From Burkholderiales bacterium (lineage in GTDB: Bacteria > Pseudomonadota > Gammaproteobacteria > Burkholderiales > SG8-41), in contig DATAJS010000029.1 of NCBI GenBank assembly GCA_036262035.1, forward strand, positions 124,001-188,000: DNA of 64,000 nt, in the 5' to 3' direction. The notes below the pieces were generated by a model, which saw nothing but the letters and a program-made list of their open reading frames with translations, did not search any database and was not told where the DNA came from. Numbering within the stretch: the first letter of the stretch is position 1; each line of letters opens with the position of its first letter. The translations under genes and the position numbers were made by a program. Shown piece after piece: positions 26,764 to 34,749 of the stretch.

Positions 26764-27897
26764 ATGGCACTACTCCGCGCGCTGCTGCGCCTGCTGCTCC
26801 TGCTGCTCCCGTTTTCGGCCTTCGCGCAGCAGGTCCCGAGCCCTCCGCCGATCGCGGCCCGGGCTTACGTCCTCCTCGACTACAACAGCGGCGGCCAGCT
26901 CGTCGCGCACAACCCCAACCAGCGCATCGAGCCCGCATCGCTGACCAAGCTGATGACGGCTTACATCACCTTCCAGGCGCTTAAGCAGAAGACGCTCAGG
27001 TCCGACCAGATCGTTCCGGTCTCGCCGCGGGCGTGGAAGAGCGAAGGCTCGCGCATGTTCATCGAGCCGAACAAACCGGTGGCGGTCGAGGAGCTCATCA
27101 AGGGCATGATCGTGCAGTCGGGCAACGACGCGTGCGTCGCGCTCGCCGAGGCCATCGCCGGGAGCGAGGAAGCGTTCGCGCAGATGATGACGCGCGAAGC
27201 GAAGCGCCTCGGCATGAACAACACCAACTTCATGAACGCCACGGGGCTGCCGCACGCGCAGCACTACACCACCGCGTACGACCTCTCGCTGCTCGCCGTG
27301 GCGATCATCCGCGACTTTCCCGAGTACTACCCGTATTACGCGCTGAAGGAATACCGCTACAACAACATCACGCAGTCGAACCGCAACCGGCTGCTGTGGG
27401 TGGACCCGACGGTCGACGGCATGAAGACCGGCTACACCGAAGGCGCGGGCTACTGCCTGGTCACCTCGGCGCGGCGCGGCAGCCGCCGCCTGGTCTCGGT
27501 CGTGCTCGGCGCCAACTCCGAAGCGGCGCGCGCTACCGAGAGCCAGAAGCTGCTGAACTACGGCTTCCAGTTCTACGACAGCGCGAAGCTCTATGACAAG
27601 GACCAGGCGGTGTCCACGGTCAAGGTCTGGAAAGGCAGCTCGAACACGGTCAATGCGGGCTTTCCGTACGACCTCTATGTCAGCATCCCCAAGGGCGCCA
27701 ACGACAAGCTCAAGGCGACGGTGGAAACGAAGCAGCCGCTCCTCGCGCCGATCGCGGCCGGCCAGAAGATCGGCGTGCTCAAGGTTCAGCTCGACGGAAA
27801 ACCTTACGGCGAATTCCCTGTGGTAGCCTTGGAACAGGTACCGCTCGCGGGCATCCTCGGCCGCGGGTGGGACAGCCTCCGGCTCCTCTTCAAGTAG
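26764..27897 (+). CDS. dacA: D-alanyl-D-alanine carboxypeptidase (PBP5/6 type)
   Basis: Removes the terminal D-Ala from peptidoglycan stem peptides in the periplasm. ATG 26764 gives 377 residues with a Leu-rich signal peptide ending near AFA. The three penicillin-binding motifs are in order: SLTK (about 60-63), SGN (about 119-121) and KTG (about 221-223). The C-terminal PBP5-type beta domain and an amphipathic membrane-binding tail (GRGWDSLRLLFK) follow. Head of the conserved dacA-dat-ybeD-lipB-lipA order. Confidence 0.95.
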   Translation: MALLRALLRLLLLLLPFSAFAQQVPSPPPIAARAYVLLDYNSGGQLVAHNPNQRIEPASLTKLMTAYITFQALKQKTLRSDQIVPVSPRAWKSEGSRMFIEPNKPVAVEELIKGMIVQSGNDACVALAEAIAGSEEAFAQMMTREAKRLGMNNTNFMNATGLPHAQHYTTAYDLSLLAVAIIRDFPEYYPYYALKEYRYNNITQSNRNRLLWVDPTVDGMKTGYTEGAGYCLVTSARRGSRRLVSVVLGANSEAARATESQKLLNYGFQFYDSAKLYDKDQAVSTVKVWKGSSNTVNAGFPYDLYVSIPKGANDKLKATVETKQPLLAPIAAGQKIGVLKVQLDGKPYGEFPVVALEQVPLAGILGRGWDSLRLLFK

Positions 27898-27950
27898 CGA
27901 CGGACCGCGCAGCGCGGTCTGCCCGATCATTCACACAGACACGGACATCC

Positions 27951-28811
27951 ATGAGCGAAATCGTTTATCTCAACGGCGAGTTCATCCCTCTCGCGGACGC
28001 GAAGGTCTCGGTGCTCGACCGCGGCTTCATCTTCGGCGACGGCGTATACGAAGTCATCCCGGTGTACTCCAGGCGGCCGTTCCGCCTGCAGGAGCACCTG
28101 GCGCGGTTTCGCCGCAGCCACGACGCGATCCGCCTGACCTATCCGATGAGCGACGCCGAGTGGGCCAAGCTCGTCGAGGACCTCGTCGCGCGTAACGCGG
28201 GCGAAGACCAGTCGATCTACATCCAGGTCACGCGCGGCGTCGCGAAGCGCGATCATCCCTTTCCGAAGGATACGAAGCCCACGGTGTTCGCGATGAGCAA
28301 CCCGCTCGTCACCCCCTCGCGCGAGGCCGTCGAGAAAGGCGCGCACGCGATCACGACGATCGACTACCGCTGGCTGAAGTGCGACGTGAAATCGACCTCG
28401 CTGCTCGGCAACTGCCTGCTGCGCCAGGTCGCCGCCGACGCCGGCGCGCTGGAAGTGGTCATGTTCCGCGACGGCTTCCTCACCGAAGGCTCGGCGAGCA
28501 ACGTCTTCGTGGTGAAGAACGGCGTGATCCTCGCGCCGCCCAAGAACAACCTGGTGCTGCCGGGGATCACCTACGACGTCGTGCTCGAGCTCGCGCAGAA
28601 ACACGGGCTGCCGCACGAAGTGCGGCCGGTATCGGAAGCCGAAGTGCGCGCCGCCGACGAGATCTGGGTGACCTCATCGACCAAGGAAGTGCTGGCGGTG
28701 ACCACGCTCGACGAGCGCGCGGTCGGCGGCGGCACGCCGGGCGCGGTGTTCAAGCAGATGCACAAGCTCTATCAGGACTTCAAACGTGACGTGATGCGGG
28801 CAGCCGCCTGA
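27951..28811 (+). CDS. dat: D-amino acid aminotransferase (class IV PLP)
   Basis: Fold-type IV PLP enzyme of the D-alanine transaminase/branched-chain family, 286 residues from ATG 27951. Landmarks are DRGFIFGDGVYEVIPVY near 24-40, the PLP lysine in CDVKSTSLLGN near 146-150, the conserved FLTEGSASNVFVV segment (about 179-191) and GITYDVVLELA. It probably makes D-glutamate or D-alanine for the cell wall. It lies between dacA and ybeD as in many betaproteobacteria. Confidence 0.9.
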   Translation: MSEIVYLNGEFIPLADAKVSVLDRGFIFGDGVYEVIPVYSRRPFRLQEHLARFRRSHDAIRLTYPMSDAEWAKLVEDLVARNAGEDQSIYIQVTRGVAKRDHPFPKDTKPTVFAMSNPLVTPSREAVEKGAHAITTIDYRWLKCDVKSTSLLGNCLLRQVAADAGALEVVMFRDGFLTEGSASNVFVVKNGVILAPPKNNLVLPGITYDVVLELAQKHGLPHEVRPVSEAEVRAADEIWVTSSTKEVLAVTTLDERAVGGGTPGAVFKQMHKLYQDFKRDVMRAAA

Positions 28812-28817
28812 CGGCTT

Positions 28818-28874
28818 TCGTCACCGGTTCACCCGTCACCGCCTTATCCGTCACTGCTTCATCCGTCACTTTTT
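28818..28874 (+). repeat. 15-nt tandem array (ATCCGTCACYGCYTY) before ybeD
   Basis: Three to four units related to CCGTCAC end 7 nt before the ybeD ATG. The 38-nt block 28833-28870 is identical to 21826-21863 before moeB. As there, no Shine-Dalgarno is visible between array and start. Confidence 0.85.
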
Positions 28875-28880
28875 CAGCCG

Positions 28881-29147
28881 ATGGCAGCCGAACCGAGTCT
28901 GATCGAATACCCCAGCGACTTCCCCATCAAGATCATGGGGAAGACGCAGGCGGGATTCGCTCAGACGGTGCTGGCGATCGTGAAGGCGCACGCACCCGAC
29001 TTCGACGCGGCGACGATGGAGATGAAGTCGAGCAAGGGCGGCAAGTACCTCTCCGTCACCTGCGTGATCCGCGCGACTTCGCGCGAGCAGCTCGACGCGC
29101 TGTATCAACAGCTCTGCGACCACCCGATGGTGGTCATGGTGCTGTAA
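28881..29147 (+). CDS. ybeD: YbeD/DUF493 family protein
   Basis: An 88-residue ACT-like alpha/beta protein. IEYPSDFPIKIMG at the N-terminus and SSKGGKYLSVTCVIRATSREQL in the middle are typical of the UPF0250/YbeD family. The biochemical role is unknown, but the gene is conserved directly upstream of lipB, suggesting a link with lipoate metabolism. Here lipB is 4 kb further on because other genes lie between. Confidence 0.9.
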   Translation: MAAEPSLIEYPSDFPIKIMGKTQAGFAQTVLAIVKAHAPDFDAATMEMKSSKGGKYLSVTCVIRATSREQLDALYQQLCDHPMVVMVL

Positions 29148-29151
29148 ACCT

Positions 29152-29304
29152 CTAACGCCCTGCAGGCCGCCCTGGGCGCGCCCTCGCGCCGCCCGCCTGT
29201 GCCGCGGCTTCTTTCTTCTTCTTGTCAGGGTCGTGGGGGCGGGTCTTGCCGTACGAGTGCAGGAAGATCTTGCCTTTGCGCGAACGCTTGTCGCCTTTGC
29301 CCAT
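29152..29304 (-). CDS. 30S ribosomal protein THX
   Basis: A 50-residue, highly basic protein (MGKGDKRSRKGKIFLHSYGK at the start). The GKGD-x-x-x-x-KGKI-x-x-x-SYGK-x-R core is the signature of bacterial THX, a small peptide that sits in the head of the 30S subunit. A strong AGGAGA lies 6 nt before ATG 29304. It is convergent with ybeD and begins 19 nt after the NACHT gene stop on the same strand, so it may now be read from that transcript. The C-terminal Ala/Gly/Arg tail is longer than in the shortest family members. Confidence 0.88.
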   Translation of the reverse strand: MGKGDKRSRKGKIFLHSYGKTRPHDPDKKKKEAAAQAGGARARPGRPAGR

Positions 29305-29323
29305 CAAATTTCTCCTGATAGCT

Positions 29324-31639
29324 CTAGTCCGACGCCGGGAATTCGTTCTCCAGCATTTCCCAAAATTTACGTACCGACAACGGCACGGTCGCGTCGCGAT
29401 TTATTCCGGCCAATATTTCTTCAGGCAAAACCTGGCGCCTCAAAAACAGCTTAGGCCCATGGCCTTTTGTCGCGCGATACTCCTGCGTCACCACTTCAAA
29501 CCGAATCAGCAGGTCTTGGATACTGCTCCAGTCGCGATCTTCAAATACACCGCGTAAATTGTCGTCGCTAACGCACACGGGGTTGCTTCGAAGATACATA
29601 CGAGCGAAGCGCTCCATTAACGCGACAACATGCTTTCGCACATGCCGCACCTCATCGGTAGCGTCGACGTCTATGCCAGGTACCCCGATTTGCTGTAAGA
29701 ACAACCGGATTTGTGCGGGATCGTATGTAGTCTCCGTGCCTGACTCACTCTTTACACGCAGCCCGACAATATCACGATCGATATCAAGCCCTTGGACATC
29801 AAGGTACGTAACAGCCGGATCTATCGTGACCTCGATCATAGAAACGCCATCCGCACGGCAATTCTCCATGCGGGCGCCGGCGAGATCCACTCTACGGAAC
29901 GTTACATTGGCCAACCGACTCTCACGTAAGCGAAGACCCGACAAGTCGAGCCCTGGAATTACGACATCGCCGAATTCGACGTTCGACACAACGCCGTCAG
30001 CGCCAGCTGCGGCCACCAATGTCGTGCCACTCAGCACACCAGCATTCTCCTGCGTCTGGGACTGCCGCACGGATGCTGTCACGGCAGCCTTACGTAAAAG
30101 TGTGAGTATTTGTTGGACGCTATGCGCCTGTTCGGGTCGCGTCAGGATTTGTGCCGCAATTCTTGCCGTATCAAGCGGCAAAATCGAACGGCCTAATAAC
30201 TTAGAGAGCGCGCCCCCGCTCTCGACACTTTGGCAGATTCGATGAGCCAAAAAATAGGCAAAGAAAACTTCGTGCTCGAATGCAATACTGCTTTTTAGTT
30301 CGCCCGCCATTAAGAACGCGAACGCAGTAACTCGCTCGGTAACGATCCGTCGAGTGTTTTCCGCAAGGCCGCACGTTTGAAGATAATAGTCAGCCACCTC
30401 ACGCACTGACCGCTGGTCCAGCTCCCGCGTTTCTTGATTCCACATCTCCTCGGCGAGTTCAATCAGGAGACCGCGGATCTGCGCGTTCGTCAGCATTGGC
30501 GCTTCTTGACGATCCAGAAGCTTTTCCGTTCTCTCGCGTTCGACGTAATTGTCGACTAGTTGCTCAAGCAAATTGCCGCTTCGTAGGACGCGCTGCCCCT
30601 TAAGTTCCAGATCTACCGCTCTCGAGACGAAGAAAGGCTTTGACCGAAGCGCCTCGTTAGACCCTTCAAACAGCTCTTCGATGTCAGAAACAAGCTGCTC
30701 ACTACGAGGCTCGTCTAGTTGCTCTGCCTCGCAACGCTTACTGACATAGTCATCAAATTCGTCCTTTCCCCACTCCAGAATTTCCACAGGGATTTGACGC
30801 CATACGTGCGAGCCCAACGAAGACGACTTATTCGCACGGGCAACGAACTCCTGTTCGTAATACGTGCTTCGTGCTGACGCGATTAGGTGCCCGGTGCCGT
30901 CCAATTCCTCGATGAAAGCAGACAGTGAACTGAACGCATCGTCGTAGCCACCAACACCGAGCAGTTCATCAAAACCATCGATAATCGGAATTAGAAGGCC
31001 AGATCGAACCAACGGAGCTACTTCATGAAACGTAAGCGCAGCGCGTAGCTCATCTAATTCAGTTGCTAGTGCCTCATTAAATCGCGCCAGAGCCCGGCCC
31101 TGCGCGTTGACGTAAAGATAAAGACACTGGGTCTGGCCACGCGTATACGACTCACTCTGCATCTTCACCAGCTGCTTCAAGACGCTCGTTTTGCCAGTCC
31201 CTGCCTCCCCCGTGACCATTACCACGACAGTAGCATCGCTGTCAGCGCCCTCGGTTAAAGCTTTCTGCAGCACACCCAATGCTGGCTCGGCGTTGGCTTT
31301 GTCAAATCTTCGCGCTTTCGTTTCAACGAAGATCCGGTCCTTTTGCGCTTGCAGCGTCATCTTCGCCAGCGCAAGCAAATCAGCCATGTCGGGACTCGCC
31401 ATGAACGCGCGATATGGCATGTTCTTATTCTCGAAACCAGCCTCGACACCGTTTTCCCGTGAAATAGCGAAATTAATCGTCCTCACGCGACCCCGGCGTG
31501 CGAATGAGGCGATCACAGATCGATTTTTCGGCATCAACTCTAAAGTGGTACCGGGATCTATGAATGGCGTAAGGTCGCGCTCCAGCCGCGTCATCCAGTA
31601 ATCGAAAAACTGCTGATACTCGAGCCCGCTTGTACTCAT
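29324..31639 (-). CDS. NACHT-type STAND ATPase with pentapeptide-like segment
   Basis: 771 residues from ATG 31639 (4 nt after the NYN gene, GGAG upstream). Residues 1-140 form an N-terminal region I cannot assign. The NTPase core follows: Walker A GEAGTGKT (144-151), Walker B LLIPIIDGFDEL (215-226), and the arginine-bearing ASARSTYYEQ near 254. The helical-bundle motif FEHEVFFAYFLA (454-465) is typical of NACHT proteins. Residues about 552-598 read as pentapeptide-like repeats (VIPGLDLSGLRLRESRLANV). A C-terminal region of about 170 residues is unassigned. Such STAND proteins switch on effectors after sensing invaders. G+C is lower than in neighbours (hand counts of single 60-base lines gave 37-57% versus about 70%). 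Probably a defence gene acquired by transfer; specificity unknown. Confidence 0.85.
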   Translation of the reverse strand: MSTSGLEYQQFFDYWMTRLERDLTPFIDPGTTLELMPKNRSVIASFARRGRVRTINFAISRENGVEAGFENKNMPYRAFMASPDMADLLALAKMTLQAQKDRIFVETKARRFDKANAEPALGVLQKALTEGADSDATVVVMVTGEAGTGKTSVLKQLVKMQSESYTRGQTQCLYLYVNAQGRALARFNEALATELDELRAALTFHEVAPLVRSGLLIPIIDGFDELLGVGGYDDAFSSLSAFIEELDGTGHLIASARSTYYEQEFVARANKSSSLGSHVWRQIPVEILEWGKDEFDDYVSKRCEAEQLDEPRSEQLVSDIEELFEGSNEALRSKPFFVSRAVDLELKGQRVLRSGNLLEQLVDNYVERERTEKLLDRQEAPMLTNAQIRGLLIELAEEMWNQETRELDQRSVREVADYYLQTCGLAENTRRIVTERVTAFAFLMAGELKSSIAFEHEVFFAYFLAHRICQSVESGGALSKLLGRSILPLDTARIAAQILTRPEQAHSVQQILTLLRKAAVTASVRQSQTQENAGVLSGTTLVAAAGADGVVSNVEFGDVVIPGLDLSGLRLRESRLANVTFRRVDLAGARMENCRADGVSMIEVTIDPAVTYLDVQGLDIDRDIVGLRVKSESGTETTYDPAQIRLFLQQIGVPGIDVDATDEVRHVRKHVVALMERFARMYLRSNPVCVSDDNLRGVFEDRDWSSIQDLLIRFEVVTQEYRATKGHGPKLFLRRQVLPEEILAGINRDATVPLSVRKFWEMLENEFPASD

Positions 31640-31643
31640 TGGT

Positions 31644-32273
31644 CTAGACTCCAACTTGAACAATGCGAACGCCTTCGGCTTGCAAGCCATCGTCGTTGAT
31701 CGCGGCGCCGGTTGCCCGCACTCTCAAAAGACAACAAACCTTACAAACTTTTGTCTTGATAGACGCCGCCATTAGCGCAGGCACCAAGTCGTCATCGTCT
31801 GTTGCGATCGCAAGCACAATCGGCTCGCTTTCGCAAAAATGCATTGCATCAACAGCCATAAGGGTATCGACCATTTTCTGGATCATCGCCGCACCGGCAG
31901 AGCGATACAATCCACGGAGGCGCAGTTGTTTTGCGGCTATTGACGTGGGCAGCGCCGGCAGATAGCGCACACCCGAAAGCAACCCACGGACATGGGATAA
32001 GCTAGCTAACACCCAGTTTCCTCGTCTGGTAAATCCGCCGCGCTCGTCTGTCCAGCCGCCGTAAATGCGGAACTGAACCTCCCTTATTCTGACGGGAAGT
32101 TGAGCGAGAGCTTGATCGACCCATGCCCTGATTTGTATCAGGTTGTCCGCGGCGTCTTTTGTCGTAATCTCATCTGAGGGCTTAATGTTGTCGTAATCCA
32201 CCAGGACAACCGCATCAAGCTCTTCAATCGCGATATCACTTTCGTCGGCTGATTGCACGATCCTAGGTCTCAA
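31644..32273 (-). CDS. NYN/PIN-like nuclease-domain protein
   Basis: 209 residues, partner of the NACHT gene. The N-terminal strand VVLVDYDNIKP (22-32), the helix QKMVDTLMAVDAMHF (132-146) and IATDDDDLVPAL (156-167) supply the Asp residues of the NYN (LabA-like PIN) fold, which in other proteins cuts RNA with a metal ion. An internal Arg/Gly segment (YGGWTDERGGFTRRGNW) may contact nucleic acid. The start is TTG 32273, with GTG at residue 6 as an alternative; the ribosome site is weak. Lower G+C, like the NACHT gene. Nuclease activity is inferred from the residues, not shown. Confidence 0.8.
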   Translation of the reverse strand: MRPRIVQSADESDIAIEELDAVVLVDYDNIKPSDEITTKDAADNLIQIRAWVDQALAQLPVRIREVQFRIYGGWTDERGGFTRRGNWVLASLSHVRGLLSGVRYLPALPTSIAAKQLRLRGLYRSAGAAMIQKMVDTLMAVDAMHFCESEPIVLAIATDDDDLVPALMAASIKTKVCKVCCLLRVRATGAAINDDGLQAEGVRIVQVGV

Positions 32274-32546
32274 TCGTTCTTCTCGTTAACATATACCTAA
32301 AGGCTAACGCAGGGGTGCTGCGTTCACAATGGAGGACCTGCCGTGGACACGCGCGGCGTAGCTAGCACAGCGTTCCGCTGCAATCTTGAAAGCACTGCCC
32401 TCGGCACCCGCAGCGAACGGTTGATCGTGGCTACTCAAGTGCACGAACCCCTGTAGCTGCTACGAGCTGGAATTAAGACTCAGCCCGCGCTAAGTTGAAC
32501 TACGGCAGGAGTCGGATTGCTGGCGAGGCGCACACTGTGATGCTCC
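32274..32546. other. non-coding right edge of the NYN-NACHT insertion
   Basis: A 273-nt stretch with many stops in all frames and mixed base composition. It must carry the promoter of the NYN-NACHT unit (TATATG and TTAAC segments lie within 25 nt of the NYN start) and the right junction of the insertion. I found no direct repeat, tRNA or recombinase remnant. Confidence 0.4.
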
Positions 32547-33041
32547 TTACTTTGAAGGAAGCTGCCACTGCCGCAATACCAGCCATTCGTTCGCGAACTC
32601 GGTCTCGAGATCGGAGTCGCGGCCGGCGAGGAATTCGGGAAGCCCTTTGCAGCGCACTTCGAGGTCGCCGCGGTCGGCGAGCAGCGACTGCTTCACCTCG
32701 TCGCGCTGCCGGAGCACGGCACCGTTGTATTTGCCGAAATTCCTGGCGTAATCCTTGTCGTCCTTCGAATACGCGCGGATCATCAGCGCGAAGCGCTGGT
32801 CGAGCTCGTCGTGCAGCCTGCGGTGGCGCGATTGCCAGCCCGTGAACGCCTTTTCGTTCGCCGCTTTCATCGCCGGAAATGCCGTGCTGCACGCGTCGCG
32901 CAGCGCGAACACCGCCTGATAGCGTCCGTAAACCTCCAGCAGGCTGGTGCGATATTCGCTCGCCGTCACTGCCGCGCTCGCGGCAGCCGTGCATAGAAAC
33001 GAGGCGACGAACGCCCCGGCCGTCCACCACCGACTGCGCAT
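32547..33041 (-). CDS. exported protein of unknown function
   Basis: 164 residues from ATG 33041, chosen because it gives a signal peptide (MRSRWWTAGAFVASFLCTAAASA); no good ribosome site is visible for any start. The mature part is helical and charged, with two cysteines (DACSTAF and EVRCKG) that could form a disulfide. I recognise no family. Its G+C is that of the host genome, so it seems to predate the NYN-NACHT insertion. It is divergent from lipB with 70 nt between. Confidence 0.6.
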   Translation of the reverse strand: MRSRWWTAGAFVASFLCTAAASAAVTASEYRTSLLEVYGRYQAVFALRDACSTAFPAMKAANEKAFTGWQSRHRRLHDELDQRFALMIRAYSKDDKDYARNFGKYNGAVLRQRDEVKQSLLADRGDLEVRCKGLPEFLAGRDSDLETEFANEWLVLRQWQLPSK

Positions 33042-33111
33042 TTGGGAATCCGGAAAGGAATGGTTGCGCATTGTGCTACCGTTGATCGCACGAAACAACC
33101 CGACAGGACCG

Positions 33112-33759
33112 ATGCAAAGTCTGAACCGCGCGAGCGCCGCCGGCAGCGACAGACCGATCCGCGTGAAACATCTCGGCCGCGCCGATTACGAGCCGACGTG
33201 GCGCGCGATGCAGTCGTTCACCGCCGCGCGCAGCGAGGAAACGCCCGACGAGCTGTGGGTGGTCGAGCACCCGCCGGTGTACACCGTCGGCGTCGCCGGA
33301 CGCAGCGCGCACCTGCCTCGCGAGCGCATCGACATCCCGCTCGTACGCATCGACCGCGGCGGACAGATCACCTATCACGGACCGGGCCAGGTCGTCGTCT
33401 ACCTGCTCCTCGACATGAAGCGGCGCGGGATCACCGTGAGGCCGCTGGTTAGGCTGATGGAGACCGCCGTGATAGACTCGCTCGCCGATTTCGGCATCGC
33501 GGCCGCCGGCCGGGTCGAAGCGCCCGGCGTCTACGTCGGCGCCGCCAAGATCGCAGCGCTGGGCCTGCGCGTCACCCGCGGGTGCTGCTATCACGGCCTC
33601 GCCCTCAACGTCGACATGGACCTCTCCCCTTTCAGCGACATCGACCCGTGCGGCTATCCGGGACTTTCGGTGACCCGGCTCAAGGACCTCGGTGTCGACG
33701 CGCCTTTTGAACTCGTCGCCGATAAAGTGACCCAACACCTGATGAGGCTGTTGAAATGA
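33112..33759 (+). CDS. lipB: octanoyl-ACP:protein N-octanoyltransferase
   Basis: Transfers octanoate from ACP to the lipoyl domains of dehydrogenase complexes. ATG 33112 with AGGA upstream gives 215 residues. The substrate loop [16 protein letters not shown] (about 82-97), the catalytic Lys in GAAKIAALG and the catalytic Cys in DIDPCGYPG near 180 are present. The frame is open upstream through the divergent gene but has no start of quality. Its stop overlaps the lipA start. Confidence 0.95.
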   Translation: MQSLNRASAAGSDRPIRVKHLGRADYEPTWRAMQSFTAARSEETPDELWVVEHPPVYTVGVAGRSAHLPRERIDIPLVRIDRGGQITYHGPGQVVVYLLLDMKRRGITVRPLVRLMETAVIDSLADFGIAAAGRVEAPGVYVGAAKIAALGLRVTRGCCYHGLALNVDMDLSPFSDIDPCGYPGLSVTRLKDLGVDAPFELVADKVTQHLMRLLK

Positions 33760-34727
33760 GCGCACCCGGCACGAAAGACGCTGCGCCCGACAAAGCACCC
33801 GGCGCAAAGCAGAAGGGTGCCGCGAAGACCTCGCGCATCCCGATCAAGATCGTCCCCGCCGAGCGGCTGAAGAAGCCCGGCTGGATCCGGGTGAAGCTCG
33901 GCGACCAGACGCGCTTTCACGAGATCAAGTCGATCCTGCGCGAGCAGAAGCTGCACACGGTCTGCGAAGAAGCGACGTGCCCGAACATCAGCGAGTGCTT
34001 CGGCAAAGGCACCGCGACCTTCATGATCCTCGGCGATCTGTGCACGCGGCGCTGCCCGTTCTGCGACGTCGCCCACGGCCGTCCGCTGCCGCCCGATCCG
34101 GAAGAGCCGCGGCATCTCGCCGACACGATCGCGGCGCTGAACCTGAAATACGTCGTGATCACGAGCGTGGACCGCGACGACCTGCGCGACGGCGGCGCGG
34201 GTCACTTCAAGGATTGCATCCGCGAAGTGCGGGCGCGTTCACCGAAGACGCGCATCGAGGTCCTGGTGCCCGATTTCCGCGGCCGCCTCGACGTCGCGCT
34301 CGATGTGCTGTCGGAATGCCCGCCGGACGTCATGAACCACAATCTCGAGACCGTGCCGCGGCTCTACAAGGAAGCGCGGCCCGGCTCGAATTACGCGCAC
34401 TCGCTCAAGCTGCTGAAGGACTTCAAGGCGCGGTTCCCGGAGATCCCGACCAAGTCGGGCCTGATGGTGGGCCTGGGAGAGACCGACGAAGAGATCGTCG
34501 AAGTGATGCGCGACCTGCGCACGCACGACGTCGACATGCTGACGATCGGCCAGTATCTCCAGCCGTCGGCGCACCACCTGCCGGTGCGCCGTTACGTCGA
34601 GCCGAAAATCTTCGAGGAATGGACGCGCACCGCCGAAGCCCTGGGCTTCGTCCATGCCGCCTGCGGCCCGCTCGTGCGCTCGAGCTACCACGCCGACCAG
34701 CAGGCGCACGGAGCGGGGGTCGTTTAG
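33756..34727 (+). CDS. lipA: lipoyl synthase
   Basis: Radical SAM enzyme that inserts two sulfurs into octanoyl groups to make lipoate. 323 residues. The auxiliary cluster motif [12 protein letters not shown] lies at about 69-80 and the radical SAM motif [10 protein letters not shown] at about 95-104, with the family C-terminal RSSYHAD. A basic N-terminal extension precedes the core. ATGA overlap with lipB shows coupling. The lipoyl-fused LpdA at 53.7 kb is a likely client. Confidence 0.97.
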   Translation: MSAPGTKDAAPDKAPGAKQKGAAKTSRIPIKIVPAERLKKPGWIRVKLGDQTRFHEIKSILREQKLHTVCEEATCPNISECFGKGTATFMILGDLCTRRCPFCDVAHGRPLPPDPEEPRHLADTIAALNLKYVVITSVDRDDLRDGGAGHFKDCIREVRARSPKTRIEVLVPDFRGRLDVALDVLSECPPDVMNHNLETVPRLYKEARPGSNYAHSLKLLKDFKARFPEIPTKSGLMVGLGETDEEIVEVMRDLRTHDVDMLTIGQYLQPSAHHLPVRRYVEPKIFEEWTRTAEALGFVHAACGPLVRSSYHADQQAHGAGVV

Positions 34728-34749
34728 ACCTCAGGAGTACTACTTCAGA

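Noticed and set aside
32500-33030. Arg-rich 176-codon minus-strand frame overlapping the exported protein
   Set aside because: It is the same-strand alternative frame of the 32547-33041 gene, with no start signal and shadow composition.
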